Part shown: positions 26,601 to 38,975 of the stretch, in pieces | How positions within the stretch are numbered: the stretch's first letter is position 1 | How the letters are laid out: each line of letters opens with the position of its first letter | Origin: Drosophila pseudoobscura | Taxonomy: Eukaryota > Arthropoda > Insecta > Diptera > Drosophilidae | DNA: 64,000 nt | Assembly (NCBI RefSeq): GCF_009870125.1 | Contig: NC_046679.1 | Coordinates: 1,116,001 to 1,180,000 of the forward strand | Direction: 5' to 3' | The notes under the pieces: generated by a model | What the model was told of the DNA's origin: nothing | What the model saw: only the letters and a program-made list of their open reading frames with translations | The model's database searches: none | Program-made: the position numbers and the translations under genes

Positions 26601-29600
26601 CTTTTGTTGGCATTTTAATGGCGCGCTTTATGGAAGGATTAAGCACATAAACTTGTCAATAACTCGAGTGCCGCCAACACACACTCCACTCGGGGCGACT
26701 CTTCTTCCAATACGAGTAATGTCACCGCACTTTGACTAAGAAATCCCACCAGGAACCAGAGACAGAGACAGAGACAGAACCATAGTCAGAGTCATAGAGG
26801 GGGCAAAACGATTTTATTTATGAGCTCAACATTAAATTGTTGCCGCATATGTCGTGCTCTTCTTTGGGGGCAGCGGCAGCGGCAGCGGCAGGGGCAGGGG
26901 CCAGAAACTTATTAAAAACAATCGGAATAGAGCTCCGAGCACATTATTGATAAACACATAAGAAGGAGAAGAATCAGTTAATGGATTTATGGATGCTGCA
27001 GGATGGAGATGGCTGGAGATGGAGAAATGCCAGGGAGACAGCTAAGCGGGCTCTAACTTTTATAGGTATTCGTTAAAGTACGATCTGAATGAATATGGGG
27101 TATTCAAGGAGAGAGGATAACAGTGATGTAAAGAAAATAAGTACATATTTGACTGAAAATTAACGATGGTTTAGGATTACGTATCATCAATCATCAATCA
27201 AGTAGAACAGTGTCACTTTAGAACTTTACCAGAATGACATATTTAATCAATTTATTGGTATTATTCCAGAATATCTTCAGCACTTCATTGCCTGGCCATC
27301 AATTGAAGCTCTTCCCCATAAATAATTCTGGAATAGACTAGTCTTTGAATGTCAAACATTGCTACAGATAGATATATACTGCTTTCCATTGCAATTCCTC
27401 GAAGTATTGCCCCATCTTTGAAATTTCTGGATGGAGTAATACAGCATTGCACCTGCACCGAAACAATTCCACGCTGGCCATCGATTTCCCATCGAATGCC
27501 TTAATAAACTTGTTTATCCGCCACTCGAAAAAGTCGAGTAAACTCCGTGGATATGCCAAATATGCCAAACATCCATAAAGATGTCCCTCAATAAGCCAGC
27601 CAGCGTTTAGGAAACCTTTTAGCAGAGCGGAGAATGGAATGGGGGAAAAATGGAAAACCGAAATCGAGCGAAATGAAAATTGCAAGCCACCGCGCCAGTG
27701 GAGGAGAGGAGTGGAGTGGAGTGGAGGGGAACCGAAGCCAGAGGAAGATTACATGCCCCTGCGGCAATTATTTTACGATGCACAAAGGTATTGTTAAAAG
27801 GCAAAACATCGAAGGAGGAAGGCAGCCAGGAAGGAAGGAAAAGCGAAACAGCAGCAGGACCCAGAGCTCAGAGCAGGACTCGCAGCAGGAGCAAACAAGC
27901 AAACAGCCAAAGCAAAGCCAAATATGTTGAAATGCGGCCAGGACCAAGGACCCAGGACCCAGGACCAAGCAGCCAGAACCGAGGAGTCGTGCGATGCGAT
28001 GCCGCAGTTCAATATGCAGCGGCAGGCAATATTAAAATATCTTAAGGATATTATGTTATTACGCACACATTACACAGGATCAGGAGATGGGGAAAGGGGG
28101 AGGGGAGCGTGGTGCGTGGAGAAGATGGCAGAGAGCTTGAGGGATAGCAGCAGGCAGAAGACTCCACTCAAATGAGATAATTCCCTGTAAAATAATAATA
28201 AAATAAGCAACCTTCGGCTCGGAAATCTCTTTCCCATTCTCCCTTTCCCTCTCCCTATCTCTGGAAGCAATCCGAGAGTACGGTTTTTATGATTTTCATA
28301 TTTTCGCAACCCCCGCGCTTAAGTGCTTTTCAATATGAGTAAAATGCATTAAAGGTATCTTCCACAGAGTCCACATTGTTTGGCCGCCGGCTAGGGAAGC
28401 AGCCGCCCAGGAGTGCCACGAGTGGCAGGGGCGGATTGGCCAACCTCCGTAGCAGTGGCAGTGGCAGTGGCAGCATCAGCAGAGTGTGGCAGGAGGCACA
28501 AGTTAAGGGATTTTCGTATTAAAACAAAACACACACAGCAATCACGCCCCCAGCTACAGGGCCAAAACCAAAGTGAGCAGAGTCCTGATTCTGGTCGTGG
28601 TCCTGCCCCTGATCTGTCGATTCAGCAGAAAAGCGTAGGAAAAACCCCGAATGAGGAGGTTTTCCAAGGCAAATGGAAGACAATTTTTAGTTTTGATCTA
28701 AATGCGTCAATAAATTTTAACACTTTCCCGTCGTCGTCGCTCGGGCGACAGAAACAAAAGTCATTTCGAGGCTTACAATAAAATAAAATAGAAAAAAACC
28801 AGAATAAAAAAAATGGAGCAGCCAAGTGAGTGGTTAATGGTACCCTGTATTTGCATGAGAAGGAGGGTAGATTCCTTTGAATACAGACTTATTTTTAGTT
28901 GTCCTTGCAGTAGGTTTATCCACAAGATTGTTATAAAGAGCTAATAATATTTTTATCAAGAGAAGAAGTTTGGATATTCATCTAAATAATCTTTAAAGAG
29001 TTACAATTTGGTCAAACTGTGATCCTTTCTCCTTATCTTTATCACATGTTTATTGAATGATTTTTATTGAGGATGACATTAGCGGGTAATTACCGTAAAG
29101 GTTCCAAGGTTCGACATCAGTCGCAATAACCTTCCAGATCTTCTTCGAATATTCATCTCTAAGACTCCCATACTCCCTCTCTCAGTAGTCCCTTCTCCAT
29201 CTGCATTCCAGGGTATCCCCAAAGTCCACTCCCTGTCATTCCTTCCATTCCAAAACTTACTTTCCTTTCAGCCACCTCAGCATTTTCTTTCGCTTCAAAG
29301 CATTCTCTTATCAATGGGGCTCATTTTAAAATCAACGCCTAGTCGTAGTCCTGCACAGTCCTGCGACGTCCTGCTTATTTACGAGAGATGTCAATGACTC
29401 GGTTTTGCTGCGAGTTTTCCCAAGTTTTTCATTTCGTTTATGGCTGCTCCACTTATCGCTCCATGTGCATCTCATCTCCCCAAAGAAAAGGCCATTTGGA
29501 ATGGGACTCCCATCCTCAAAGGAGGATGTAGGAGGTGGCATTGGGCTCGGAGGAGTGTTCTGGGACTGTGACTGACTGTCAGGGGAGTGGCCATATGGTA

Positions 29601-32600
29601 GTCAGCCCCTCCCCGCCCTTCGAAAGTAAAGCATCAGCAAAGAGTTCGCACAGAGTTAGCCGTAATCCGGCAGAGGACATGGACAGGACATGGCCTGGCA
29701 AATTTATCGCCGCTGATAAGCGTTAATAAATTAATTAGAATTATTGAAATGCGTGTGGCGGGGTCCTGCTGCTGCTCCTGTAGCTCCTGCTGCCCTTCCC
29801 ATGAGGACCGTAGAATGCAGAATGCAAACACAGCTATGGGCATGGACAGGCGACATGTGGCCCGAATATTGGGGGACATGGGGCAGCCATTATGCGCTGA
29901 TTTGTGTTGCATGCAGAGGGCAGGGCTCTAACCAGGCCTGGTGCTAGGACACGGACACGGACATGGACCGCACACACTTTGAATTAGTTTGTTTGAACTC
30001 TCGGCCTGTTATCTCAAGTTGTAGATTTGCAACATTTTGTAGTCATTTCCGGCGCAGGACTCCGTCACGAGCATCACGCATTTGCATTTGCATTTTGGCA
30101 GCCCGGACCCCGGACCCCGGACCCCCTACTCTTTCCCCACTTTTATCAATTCAATTTACGCACTTCGCCCCATGAAGGGCCCTGCGAAAATCCCCGAAAA
30201 ATACTCCCATTTCCCCGACACCAAGGAAAACACACGCACACACAGGGACATTGATTTATGCCCGTTGTCTAAATTTGAGCTTAAATTTCTCCTGCATTGA
30301 ATTTCCCTACCGCCCTCTCCCACCCACCTTTTCCGCTGCAAACAGAGGAAAACTTTCGGCGTCTTGTTGCGTCATTTTTTCGTTCTTTAATGGCATTAAA
30401 AAGTTTTCCCGCCGCTGGCCAAAGTTCCTTCCCGGCACGGAACGCCACGGCACTAAGGTGCCTTTTTTTATTGGCGCCTGGACAAGGACCTGGACCTGTA
30501 TGCCGGATCCTGTATCCTGGATCCTGGACGTGTTCGCCCCGCAGGAATCCCAATCCCTTGGCTCAAGGTGTCCGGGTCCAGGGCCCTCCAACCATTCGCC
30601 AACAGAAGAACAGAAAAAACAGCAAACGAAAAAATTAAATAAAACTTTTTTAGCTCACAAATGTTTTGCTGCTAATTGAAAATATCTGTTGGGTTCAATT
30701 AGATGAAGATAAAGGTGCACTGCGAGAAAAAACAGAGGAGATTAATTCAGTAATTCAGTTAAAACACGAGCAGACTTCTCCGATGTCTGAAGATGTTTGA
30801 AGACGTTTAATTCTAGAAAAACACGAGAGTAAAATGTAAAATGTACCAATGTTTATCTAATGAATAAATGTGACAAAATAAGTTTCTGGGGAAAGAATCT
30901 GTCCATCAGTATAGGGTTTTAAGCGATTTCTATAGTATGATATTATTATCCAAAGAATTATAGTACTTAAACTGCCTTTTCTATGATAATTCTAGATTGA
31001 GATTATTGAGATTCTAAGATTAGTAGTTAAAAGTCTTGTTTCGTAAATATATTTTTAAGCATCTCTACATCTACATATGGACTCTTAATAGATGCAGATT
31101 ATAGATCCTTTCTCTCTGTGTAAGGACACCATTGCACCGTGCGGCGGCGGAGGCGGCAGCGGCTTAAGCGGCTGACTGGCCACGACTAAAACTTTCCCAG
31201 GGAGTGGGATATAGCGCAAAAAACTCGCTGATTTAAGCAATTTTTTTCTCCGAGAGAGAACTTTGCACTTGTGTGGCGAGACAAGCGACTTTTCAGCTTT
31301 TCAGAGGCTGTGGCTGGAGAGCTGGGGAGCTGCGGAGCTGGAGGGGGAAAGTGCACAGGAATTGATTCGAGGCAATTGTTGGATGAAAAGTTTCCCCCAG
31401 TTTAGTGGCATACAAATGAGGCGAGGCTTCACCTGCAGCCAAGGAGCCAAGGAATTGTTCGCGGGCGAAGACTTGGGGTCAAAAGTGAAGGTTAATTGGA
31501 GAGACGGATCAGAGCACAGGATAAACTTTGCCCGGTAACAATATTATAGATTTCCATTAAAACTTTAAATTGTTGTAAAGCTTTCCCACAGGATAGATTC
31601 ATTTTGTGCTTCGACCACTCGATATCTGCCTTCAGTTTGTGTGTCTATATATTGTAATATAATGATCCGAAACACAACCCCACCTGCTGCAGTGTTGTGT
31701 ACACAATAAATAAACAAAATCAGGCATCAAATTGCCAAACACAAATTGTCAATTAAAAGGTATTTAGGCTTAATACCCACGGCCACGGGTCACGGGACTC
31801 TGTCGGGGTCGAGAGAGCGCTTAATCCACGTAAATTAGTGCAAAAATCAAGTGGATACCTTTTGGACGAAGGCTGGTGCGGCCCCCAAAACACGCACCAT
31901 GACCCCAGCCCCATACTCCCCATCCTCCTGGGGCAGGCAGGCGGCCAGGCAACCGACACCAATAAAGCCAACAAAGCGTTTTTAGGGTTAAGTCCATGTC
32001 AAAGTGTCAGTTTAGTATCGGTATCATGTCATGTTGTCTGTTGGTTCGTGGTGTGTGGATGGTACGGATGCTACGGGTGCTACTGGGGCTGATGCTGCCA
32101 CTGGGGGGGGTTACGGGGGGCAACGGCTGGGCGGAGGGAGGTTTTAATTTCGTGTGTGCTATGCTGTGTGGCAACATCAGGCCCAACAGACGTGTGTGCT
32201 CCCCCTTCCCCTCCCTCACCCTCTCGCTCTCTGTGGATTTGCGCTGAAGGTGCAACGTTTTACTAATGAATTTAACAAGGACTCGGACCCCGGCACGTTG
32301 CACGTTGCAGCGTTGCATGCTCATTAAAATGTCAGAGCAGAGAAGCGGCAGGCCGAGAGCCTCTGCAGAAGGAAAAGGCCCCGTCGCCTGTCTGGGGGCA
32401 TCAGCTGCACTTGGCTGCCGTTCTGTTTATCCTGCGATGCCAACATATTTTTCAAATGTTCCGTTTGCATAAGTGAAAAGGCCAAAAAAGGAAGATAGCG
32501 TCCCCTTCCAGTAGGGGGACAGGACGGGGGTGGCGGTGTCCAACATTGGCGTCAACACACAGACACGCAGGAGTCCAGGAGACGGCAGGACCAGGAGCGG

Positions 32601-32732
32601 GGGGAGGGGGAGGAGAGCCACAGGACAACAATGGCGCGTAAATTTACGACTCACCTACGCGACTAGACAGCCCTGCCAGGGTGGCAGTGGCAGGGGCAAG
32701 CACATGTGCGGCATATTTAAATTTGTTTTCAT

Positions 32733-32772
32733 GCAGCCAGGAGCAGCCAGGAGCAGCCAGGAGCAGCCAGGA
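32733..32772 (+). repeat. 10-bp tandem array (GCAGCCAGGA)4
   Basis: Four perfect decamers in a row. Confidence 0.92.
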
Positions 32773-35422
32773 GGAACAGTGGCCAGGATTTGCAGGTTTC
32801 GCCTGTTAATCCAATAAAATTCACGTAATTAAATTTGCGCTTCATTTGGCGTCTGTCATTCTTGTTGTTTCGTTCTAACGTTGTTGCGCTGCTGCATTGT
32901 TGTTGCGGTGACAAATTTAAAACCTGTTGTCTGCCTGTCGCCCTTTCCTAGCCCCATCCTAACACTCATCCAACCCTTCCCTGCCCTTCCCAGAGGCTGC
33001 AGGGATAAAAAACCGAATCAGAATCAGAATCCGAATCACAAATTGTTGTACACGTAGTAATTTTTCAATTGCTGCATAATTGAAGGCAAACCAGTGAACA
33101 GGACACCCTCCTCCTCCGCCTCCTCCTCCTCCTCTGTTGGAGTGCAAAAAAAATTGGCAAAATATTGGCAGCAAATTGTCGGCATGACAAAGTTCTACAT
33201 CCACCCGCCGCCCGGCCCGCCCACATATGCCATATATCCCTGGCCGACAGGCGACTCCTGGCTCCAGCCGCCTGTTGATGTGTGGCTTTGTTTTTTCGAA
33301 TTTTTTTCTGAATCCCGTTCTCCGGGGGGACTCTGGGGGATTCGTTGACTAGCAATTGTGTGCGTGTGCGCTGGCAGATGAAAAATGATTTTTAATTGTT
33401 GAGTGGAGAGTGTTTTGTGGCTGACAGGAACAAAAAAAGAACAGCCAGAGGTGCCTCCCACCCATGCCCTTTCCAGAGAAAAACCCCCCACTTGTATGCT
33501 GGTTCTGCGGCTGATAAACTCTTTTGCAATTGTGAAATTGATAACCGAAAGGCGACACGGCACTCATTACTTCCGGCTCGGCAGTCAGACGACCAGCAGA
33601 TGAGAGCCAAAGGAAGTGTCGTCGTCGATAAGGTCGAGTCCGATAAGACGCCGCCGCACAGATGCAAGTCGCTCTCCAAAGTGCGATGCAGCACTCGGAC
33701 TTGGGACGGCGGCAGACTTCAAAACGAGCGTGCAACAATCTACAGCTAGAGCTGAAGCTGAAGCTACAGCTATAGCCTTCTCTATGGATCTTCGAGGCGG
33801 TGCCTAGTACCGAACGTCACTTTTTCTTATCACTCCGCTGTGGCTGCTGCGGTGGCTGTACTCTCAATCCCACAGGGTACCAGGGGCGTGCTGAGGCTGA
33901 ATAGATCTCTGCTTAGGCTTGATTACAGGGGGTACTACTCCGTCGAGCACTGCCGCTCTCCCTCCCCCTCTGGACACTGGACACTGGCCACTGGCCTCTG
34001 GCCTTTGAGGCTCTTGAAGCGTGTGCCCGTTTCCCATTGCTCACTCAATCAGCGCTTCTGTGGACCCATCAGTGGCGTAGTTTTTCACAAAGCCGCTGAA
34101 AGTATTTCGAATACGCTTCCTGGGGGTAATGTACATTTCATAAGAGATAGGGTATAGTTCCAGACATAGACATAAATTTGTACCCATTACAACTATCTTC
34201 TTTATGACAATTTTTGGGATATATCTATAATCTTTATAGATTAATCCAGTTACACACAACATTTTTGAAGGTAGAGTTTGGTTTATTTAATCACTTCTAC
34301 CTTCTGCCTCGACAAAAACCTTTCGACAGGATCTTAAATCTATATTTATTGGATTGATTATAAGTCCTATTCGTTCTCCCCACAATAGATATCAACATAT
34401 GCCCTATATATGCATCCTTTGTAGAATCCCATTCAAGAGTATCTTTATCTTCGTTGTGACTGCCATGCCCCGCCATCTTGTCTGTCGCTTTTTGTGCGAT
34501 TTCTGTGACTCGTTTCTTCCAGTGACTCGACTCGGACGCTGCGTCAGATACCGATGGACGACAGCAGCAGCGCGGCTTGTGCCACAATTTTGGCGATTAA
34601 AAAAGGATGCACATGAATACTGCGAGCGAATATGAGTGTTTATGGGTGTTTGTTTGAGTGTGTGACCATAATGATGAAATGTAATTTAGCACAGTTCTTT
34701 CTCGGAAGAACATCGCAGCGACGCAGTGACGAGAGGTTGACAGACGGAGGGATGGGGGGACGGCGGGTGGGGGGGGGGGATGGCTGTTATCATTATCTGG
34801 TTTTGGTTCTGTTTCTCGTTCTCGATGTCGTTCCCGTTGTCGCATTTGGCTTTTCGCTTTGACTTTAATTAAAAATGTTGCGCTTTGTGGCAGCCACACA
34901 GTCACAGCCGCAGAGCATAGTCACATTCGCATTCAGATTCGTTTATTCATATTTTGATTTGGATTTCGTTTTTTATATAATTAAAAACAAGAGGAGAAAG
35001 GGGTGTCTTGGAGAGCCCGAAACTTTGGACACCCCTTAAAGATCGATCGAGTAGATGGTAGATACATATATGAAATAGATACCAGATAAATACAGAAACG
35101 AGAGATGTGTGTGTCAACAAACAACCCCTTTTCGCCATAAGACCCCTATTCTAGGGTACACACAGATCCATAGGTTATACTCTTTGTTCCTTGATCCCCA
35201 TCTTAGGATACTTCTCCTCCTTTGCATAGTATTCTTCCTGCCAGCTGGAGGAGCCCTTCGATAAACCCCAAAGCAAATGCATTTCCAAGGAGGGGAAGGA
35301 GGAGTAGGAGGAGGCTATGATATTAGTGTGTGCAAGATATTAACAGCATATTTGACATAACAATATGGAGAGTGTCCTGCCAAGGACTACAGCCACCCAA
35401 GGCAGCAACAGGAAACAATTTC

Positions 35423-35656
35423 TCATCTTGTGTTGGTTTTTATTAGCCACTCCGAAGGCAGCAGTCGGAACAGAACACTCCACCCACTGAACCACTCCGT
35501 GGAGATGGAGGCCACTCCGGAGTCCGCAGTCCGGATAGCAGGCGGCATGCATGGCATCTCCTCATAAGGATCGCCTGCATTCCGGCTTAGCCAGCAGCCA
35601 GGACATGCCAAGGATGCGCTGCTCGCCCATAAGACAACATAAAGTATGACAGACAT
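35423..35656 (-). CDS. Candidate small secreted protein, 77 aa (uncertain)
   Basis: ATG at 35656 has an ideal fly context (GCCAAAATG). A hydrophobic start (MSVILYVVLWASSASLA) looks like a cleavable signal peptide, followed by CPGCW, a PYEEMPCMPP stretch, and a Trp-rich end before TGA at 35423-35425. The mature part has three cysteines. Codon choice is moderately GC-ending. There is no recognised family and no clear TATA box at a useful distance. A second hydrophobic frame (28 codons from an ATG that overlaps the stop) follows in another phase. It could be a lineage-specific secreted peptide or a chance ORF. Confidence 0.3.
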   Translation of the reverse strand: MSVILYVVLWASSASLACPGCWLSRNAGDPYEEMPCMPPAIRTADSGVASISTEWFSGWSVLFRLLPSEWLIKTNTR

Positions 35657-36499
35657 TTTGGCAACACTTGGCAGTCCGTTAGCATCGTTTTTAAATTGTT
35701 CCAAGACAAAAGAGCTGTCATAATTCGCTGCAAAATATTGTCACCCAACGAACGGCACTCATATGGCAGCCAATTTGCCTTTCACTTGGCTCTGAATATG
35801 GCGCTGGATATGGCTCTGAATCTGGCTGTGGGAAGACATTACTTGGCCATTAAATGGAGAACGTCTTGGCCGCGAAGCCCCAATCCTCCGACTGTCCGGA
35901 AGTACGCGCCATTTTCTAATATTGTAACGGAAGCAATTAATATGGTAATAACAATGGAAGAAATCCCAGCAACAGAACTGTCGTCTTAATGGTAATGGAC
36001 ATTCAGTTATTGCTCGTGTAATGAAGTCTCGACGCGGAGATGGATGGCATGGAGAAGTACTTCAAGAGGATATGGCATAACCCTTCAAAAACAAAGATAT
36101 ACATGAGATATGGGACGAAGAAGATGTCTAGTCGGGAGTTTTCTAGTGTGAGAATCATCCCGAGAAGAAAATATGGTATAACCCTAGATATTTCTTAAGA
36201 AACACATTAAATCTCTATTTTCGTTCGATATTTCATGTGAAGTGTGCTTCGTTTTTGCTTTCTTGGGGCCGACTTTCGCGCGTCGCCAAAGACAGTGTAG
36301 TTTTTGGTGGATTCTTTTATAGGCTTTAATATAATGTAGACTCTTTCAATGCTCAATCATTCGGTGACAACAATTTTCTCATAGCAAACCCTCGAAAACA
36401 GCTTCAAACGAGTCTCAAAATCACTCGTTCCTTTCGTCAGATTCCTTGAACTATATTTTTTTCCCCCCAAAAAACACACATTTCGCTGTCTATCCGACA

Positions 36500-37369
36500 A
36501 TGTCTTTCCCGAAGACGTTCGACAAGTTGCTCCTCGTGGAGTATGGGGCCGCCTTCATGTACTACATGGAGAAGCACAAGCTCCTGGAGGTGATAAGCCG
36601 GCTGCTGGCGGAGGTCTCGGAGCAGCCCGTGGAGGATCTGCGGCACTGGATGGGGGCGAACGTGCGTCGCATCGGCATCGACATCTACACCAAGCACCTG
36701 GACGCAGTCCATCGCGGGGTCCCGGGGGACTTCTACCAGCTGCCGAAGACCTGCCTGCACCGCCTCGTGCTCCATGGCAGGCCGGGATCGGGGCGCCGAT
36801 CCCTGGCCCATGTGCTGGCCAAGCGCTGGGACCTGCTGATCATCGATGCGGATGTCCTCGCGTACCACAGCATCAACGGCCACCGGCAGGACGAGAACAC
36901 AGGCCAACTGCAAGACGCCATCGAGGAGGACTGCGTTTTCGGGCGCTCCGAGGCCATCGGGAGGATTGTCCAGGAGCGGCTGCTCAAGGAGGACGCCCTG
37001 CACCGCGGCTGGATCCTGATCAACTACCCCAACAACCGATGCGAGGCCCGCGAGCTCTTCGAGTGCGCCACGGTGCCGCCCAACCGCCTGATCTTCCTGC
37101 AGATCAACGAGCGCATGGCCCGCATGCGCATCCTCACGAAGAGCTACGCGGCGGGGCCCCAGGCGAACTACACCTACCTCGACCGCCAGATGCAGCAGTT
37201 CCGCAAGAGCGAGCCCCTCCTGAACGCCTACCTCAGCCAGCGGCGGGAGGTGCTCTACGTGGACGCCACCCCCTGCTTCGAGGAGGTCAAGTGCCACATC
37301 ATCTCGCAGCTCACGAAGACCCCCTACGTCCTGGGCTTCAAGTACGGCGAGGCCAATGCCACCGTCTGA
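36500..37369 (+). CDS. Adenylate-kinase-like P-loop protein (AK8-type), P-loop Lys replaced by Arg
   Basis: Intronless, 289 aa, with strongly GC-ending codons. ATG 36500 (context CGACA) is the first ATG in a frame that runs to TGA 37367-37369. Residues 8-50 form a helical region ending in PVEDLRHWM, like the DPY-30/RII-type dimerisation segment at the start of some ciliary or flagellar kinases. LVLHGRPGSGRRS (89-101) is an adenylate-kinase P-loop in its usual strand-loop context. The family form is GxPGSGKGT, so position 99, normally the phosphate-binding Lys, is Arg, and Gly-Thr is Arg-Ser. GWILINYPNN (150-159) matches the family GfiLdGfPR block but lacks its Arg. PNRLIFLQINERMARMR (184-200) matches the strand and LID entrance. 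The Arg-rich LID and a second kinase domain are missing. Known relatives such as AK8 interconvert nucleotide phosphates. This copy may be weakly active or a structural or axonemal protein (inference). It is convergent with the NPC2-like gene. Confidence 0.85.
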   Translation: MSFPKTFDKLLLVEYGAAFMYYMEKHKLLEVISRLLAEVSEQPVEDLRHWMGANVRRIGIDIYTKHLDAVHRGVPGDFYQLPKTCLHRLVLHGRPGSGRRSLAHVLAKRWDLLIIDADVLAYHSINGHRQDENTGQLQDAIEEDCVFGRSEAIGRIVQERLLKEDALHRGWILINYPNNRCEARELFECATVPPNRLIFLQINERMARMRILTKSYAAGPQANYTYLDRQMQQFRKSEPLLNAYLSQRREVLYVDATPCFEEVKCHIISQLTKTPYVLGFKYGEANATV

Positions 37370-37426
37370 CAGAATCCGAATCGCAAGACAATCTGCTGCA
37401 AAATTGAGTAACAATGGACATATTTT

Positions 37427-37432
37427 ATTAAA
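37427..37432 (+). terminator. Possible polyadenylation signal (ATTAAA) of the adenylate-kinase-like gene
   Basis: This variant hexamer lies 57 bp after the stop codon and is followed by a T-rich stretch. It is the closest plausible 3'-end signal. The evidence is positional only. Confidence 0.35.
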
Positions 37433-38381
37433 GGACTTTCGCTCTGATTATTCTCGTTATTATTATTTACTCAAGTGGTGGCTGCTGTCGTTTCACTTTT
37501 CTTTTTACTTTGCTTTTGGGGTCAGGCCTATCTGGTGACCTCCGCCCCCCGAAATGTGAATACTTCTCGGGTTTTCGTTTAGGTAAACAAAAAATGAGAG
37601 TGAATCGAGTGGCTGTAGGGGAAGATATGGCACAAAAGATACCCTCGGACGAATGAAAGCTATATCTTTGAAATACTATCTTCTTGAGAAAATCTAGATA
37701 CCAAAACGTTTGATGCTTCGGATGCTAGAACTCGTATAAGTCCTAAGAGAAAAGCTCTCTTTCCGATAGATTTCTATACTTTAGGTATATGTAGTCTGTT
37801 CCTATAATACCATATCCAAGAGTACTCTTCCGTCTGGCCGAAGTAGCACTATTCCTCTATTCTTCAAGCTCAAGGCACTCTTTCCAACAGATTGACTCTA
37901 CCATGAATCCATCTCATATACCGTATCTACAACATCCTCTCCCTAAACCCAATATACCCTCATTCGTCCCCCTTTTAGAGGTCATCAAAAGTGATTTGCT
38001 ATTTGAATTTTCCACCACTGAAAAATGTGAACAGAAAAACAATAAAAAACGAAGAAAAATGGGGGGAAAAAAAGAAAAACAAATGATTTTATGACCACAA
38101 CTTAAGTGCTCAATTTTTAATTGTTTGACGACGCTGATAAGACCCTCTGAGGAGAAAGCCGTGGCGAGGGCGAAGGCGGAGGCTTTTTTAATGGCACCCA
38201 AAAGTTCAATCAAAGTTTTATACATTTTTTTCTTGTATTTCCCTTCAGCGGACGACAAATGAGTCGCCGGCAAATCTATCTGTTCCGATTCCTGTGTCCG
38301 CCGGGATTCCCCAAAGAGCCGTAACCTTAACGATTCCACGGATAATTAAAAAACGCACAAAATTGTTAACAGACGACGCAT
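37433..38381. other. Spacer between the two convergent genes
   Basis: Contains the 3' flank of the adenylate-kinase-like gene, then an AT-rich island (about 37600-38060) with A-runs, then the 3' flank of the NPC2-like gene. I see no gene in it. Confidence 0.65.
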
Positions 38382-38395
38382 TTTATTCATTTATT
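38382..38395 (-). terminator. Two AATAAA polyadenylation signals of the NPC2-like gene
   Basis: TTTATT at 38390-38395 and 38382-38387 reads as two AATAAA hexamers on the minus strand. They lie 15-28 bp after the TAG stop, giving a very short 3'UTR. Confidence 0.7.
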
Positions 38396-38409
38396 CCCAT
38401 GACTATCGC

Positions 38410-38892
38410 CTATCGAACCACCTTGATGTCGATGAGGAAGCAGCACCGCTTGCCGCTCGCGGGATCTTTGAGGGCCCAGCGGATCGTGTAGGCGCTCAGC
38501 GGGAACTTTGCCTCGATGGGCACCTCCGTGGTGTAGGTGGCCTGCACGCCGCTTCTCACGGGGCAGCCGGTGGCCTTGCAGGCGTCCCGCTCCAGACTGA
38601 GCAGCGGGAGCTCCGTGTTCTCGTCCTTCACCCATCCGAGAGTCGCCCCCAGGCTGTCGGCATCGAATTGCGGCGTAAAGTCGAAGCTCATGACGGCCGG
38701 ACGGCGGCGGCGGATGTGGCAGGCGGCATTGCTGGCCGCCTGGGGGCAGGGACTCACGCGCACCTGATCCACGGTGCAGACATCCACGCTGTCCGCACAG
38801 TTGCGGAAGTTGATCGACTCCCCGTGGACGGACACGGAGACGGACACGATGGCGAGTGCCAGCAGCAGCAGCAGCGAGCCCAGACGCAACAT
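38410..38892 (-). CDS. NPC2-like secreted sterol/lipid-binding protein (ML domain)
   Basis: Single exon of 160 aa, from ATG at 38892 down to TAG at 38410-38412. An in-frame GTG ten codons upstream is not needed, because the ATG directly begins a signal peptide (leucine/valine-rich core, residues 1-24, cleavage near HG|ES). The mature part has the MD-2-related lipid-recognition pattern: INFRNC (27-32), VRVSPCP (44-50), FDFTPQFDA (70-78), LGWVKDENTELPLL (85-98), CKATGCPV (105-112), VPIEAKFPLSAYTIRWAL (124-141) and CCFLIDIKVV (150-159). It has eight cysteines (32, 39, 49, 58, 105, 110, 150, 151), enough for the three conserved disulphides. Length is normal for the family. Known roles in flies are binding sterols or bacterial lipids in endosomes or haemolymph. 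It resembles the fly Npc2c/d/e group, but I cannot pick the orthologue. Neighbour: the adenylate-kinase-like gene, tail to tail. Confidence 0.93.
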   Translation of the reverse strand: MLRLGSLLLLLALAIVSVSVSVHGESINFRNCADSVDVCTVDQVRVSPCPQAASNAACHIRRRRPAVMSFDFTPQFDADSLGATLGWVKDENTELPLLSLERDACKATGCPVRSGVQATYTTEVPIEAKFPLSAYTIRWALKDPASGKRCCFLIDIKVVR

Positions 38893-38945
38893 AGCGGATC
38901 GAGAGTTATACACGGAATGCACAGATGATAGTCGAAGCGTCTCCG

Positions 38946-38975
38946 ATTATACATGGGTCTGGATTCGGGCTTATC
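38946..38975 (-). promoter_or_regulatory. Candidate core promoter of the NPC2-like gene: TATA-like element and GATAAG site
   Basis: On the minus strand a TATAAT sequence (38946-38951) lies about 55 bp before the ATG. About 20 bp further out is TGATAAG, whose GATAAG core is at 38970-38975. GATAAG sites bind GATA factors that drive gut and fat-body expression in flies (known), which would suit an NPC2 protein (inference). Further GATAAG cores are at 39017-39022 (+) and 39149-39154 (-). Confidence 0.45.

Larger units (their letters stand above)
20691..36499. other. Long non-coding stretch between the eIF4H-like and adenylate-kinase-like genes
   Basis: No gene beyond the candidate at 35423-35656. 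It alternates GC-richer stretches with AT-richer islands (about 25720-25990, 27060-27400, 28850-29310, 30700-31110, 34140-34420, 34990-35330, 36040-36240). Short tandem repeats include CCACGGA units (24952-24978), a GCAGCCAGGA array (32733-32772) and G-runs (34770-34779). It may be intergenic or a large intron; the sequence does not decide. Confidence 0.6.

Noticed and set aside
36437..37414. 325-codon minus-strand frame and 122-codon plus-strand frame over the adenylate-kinase-like gene
   Set aside because: Shadows of a GC-rich coding exon. They lack domain matches, while the called frame has clear adenylate-kinase motifs.
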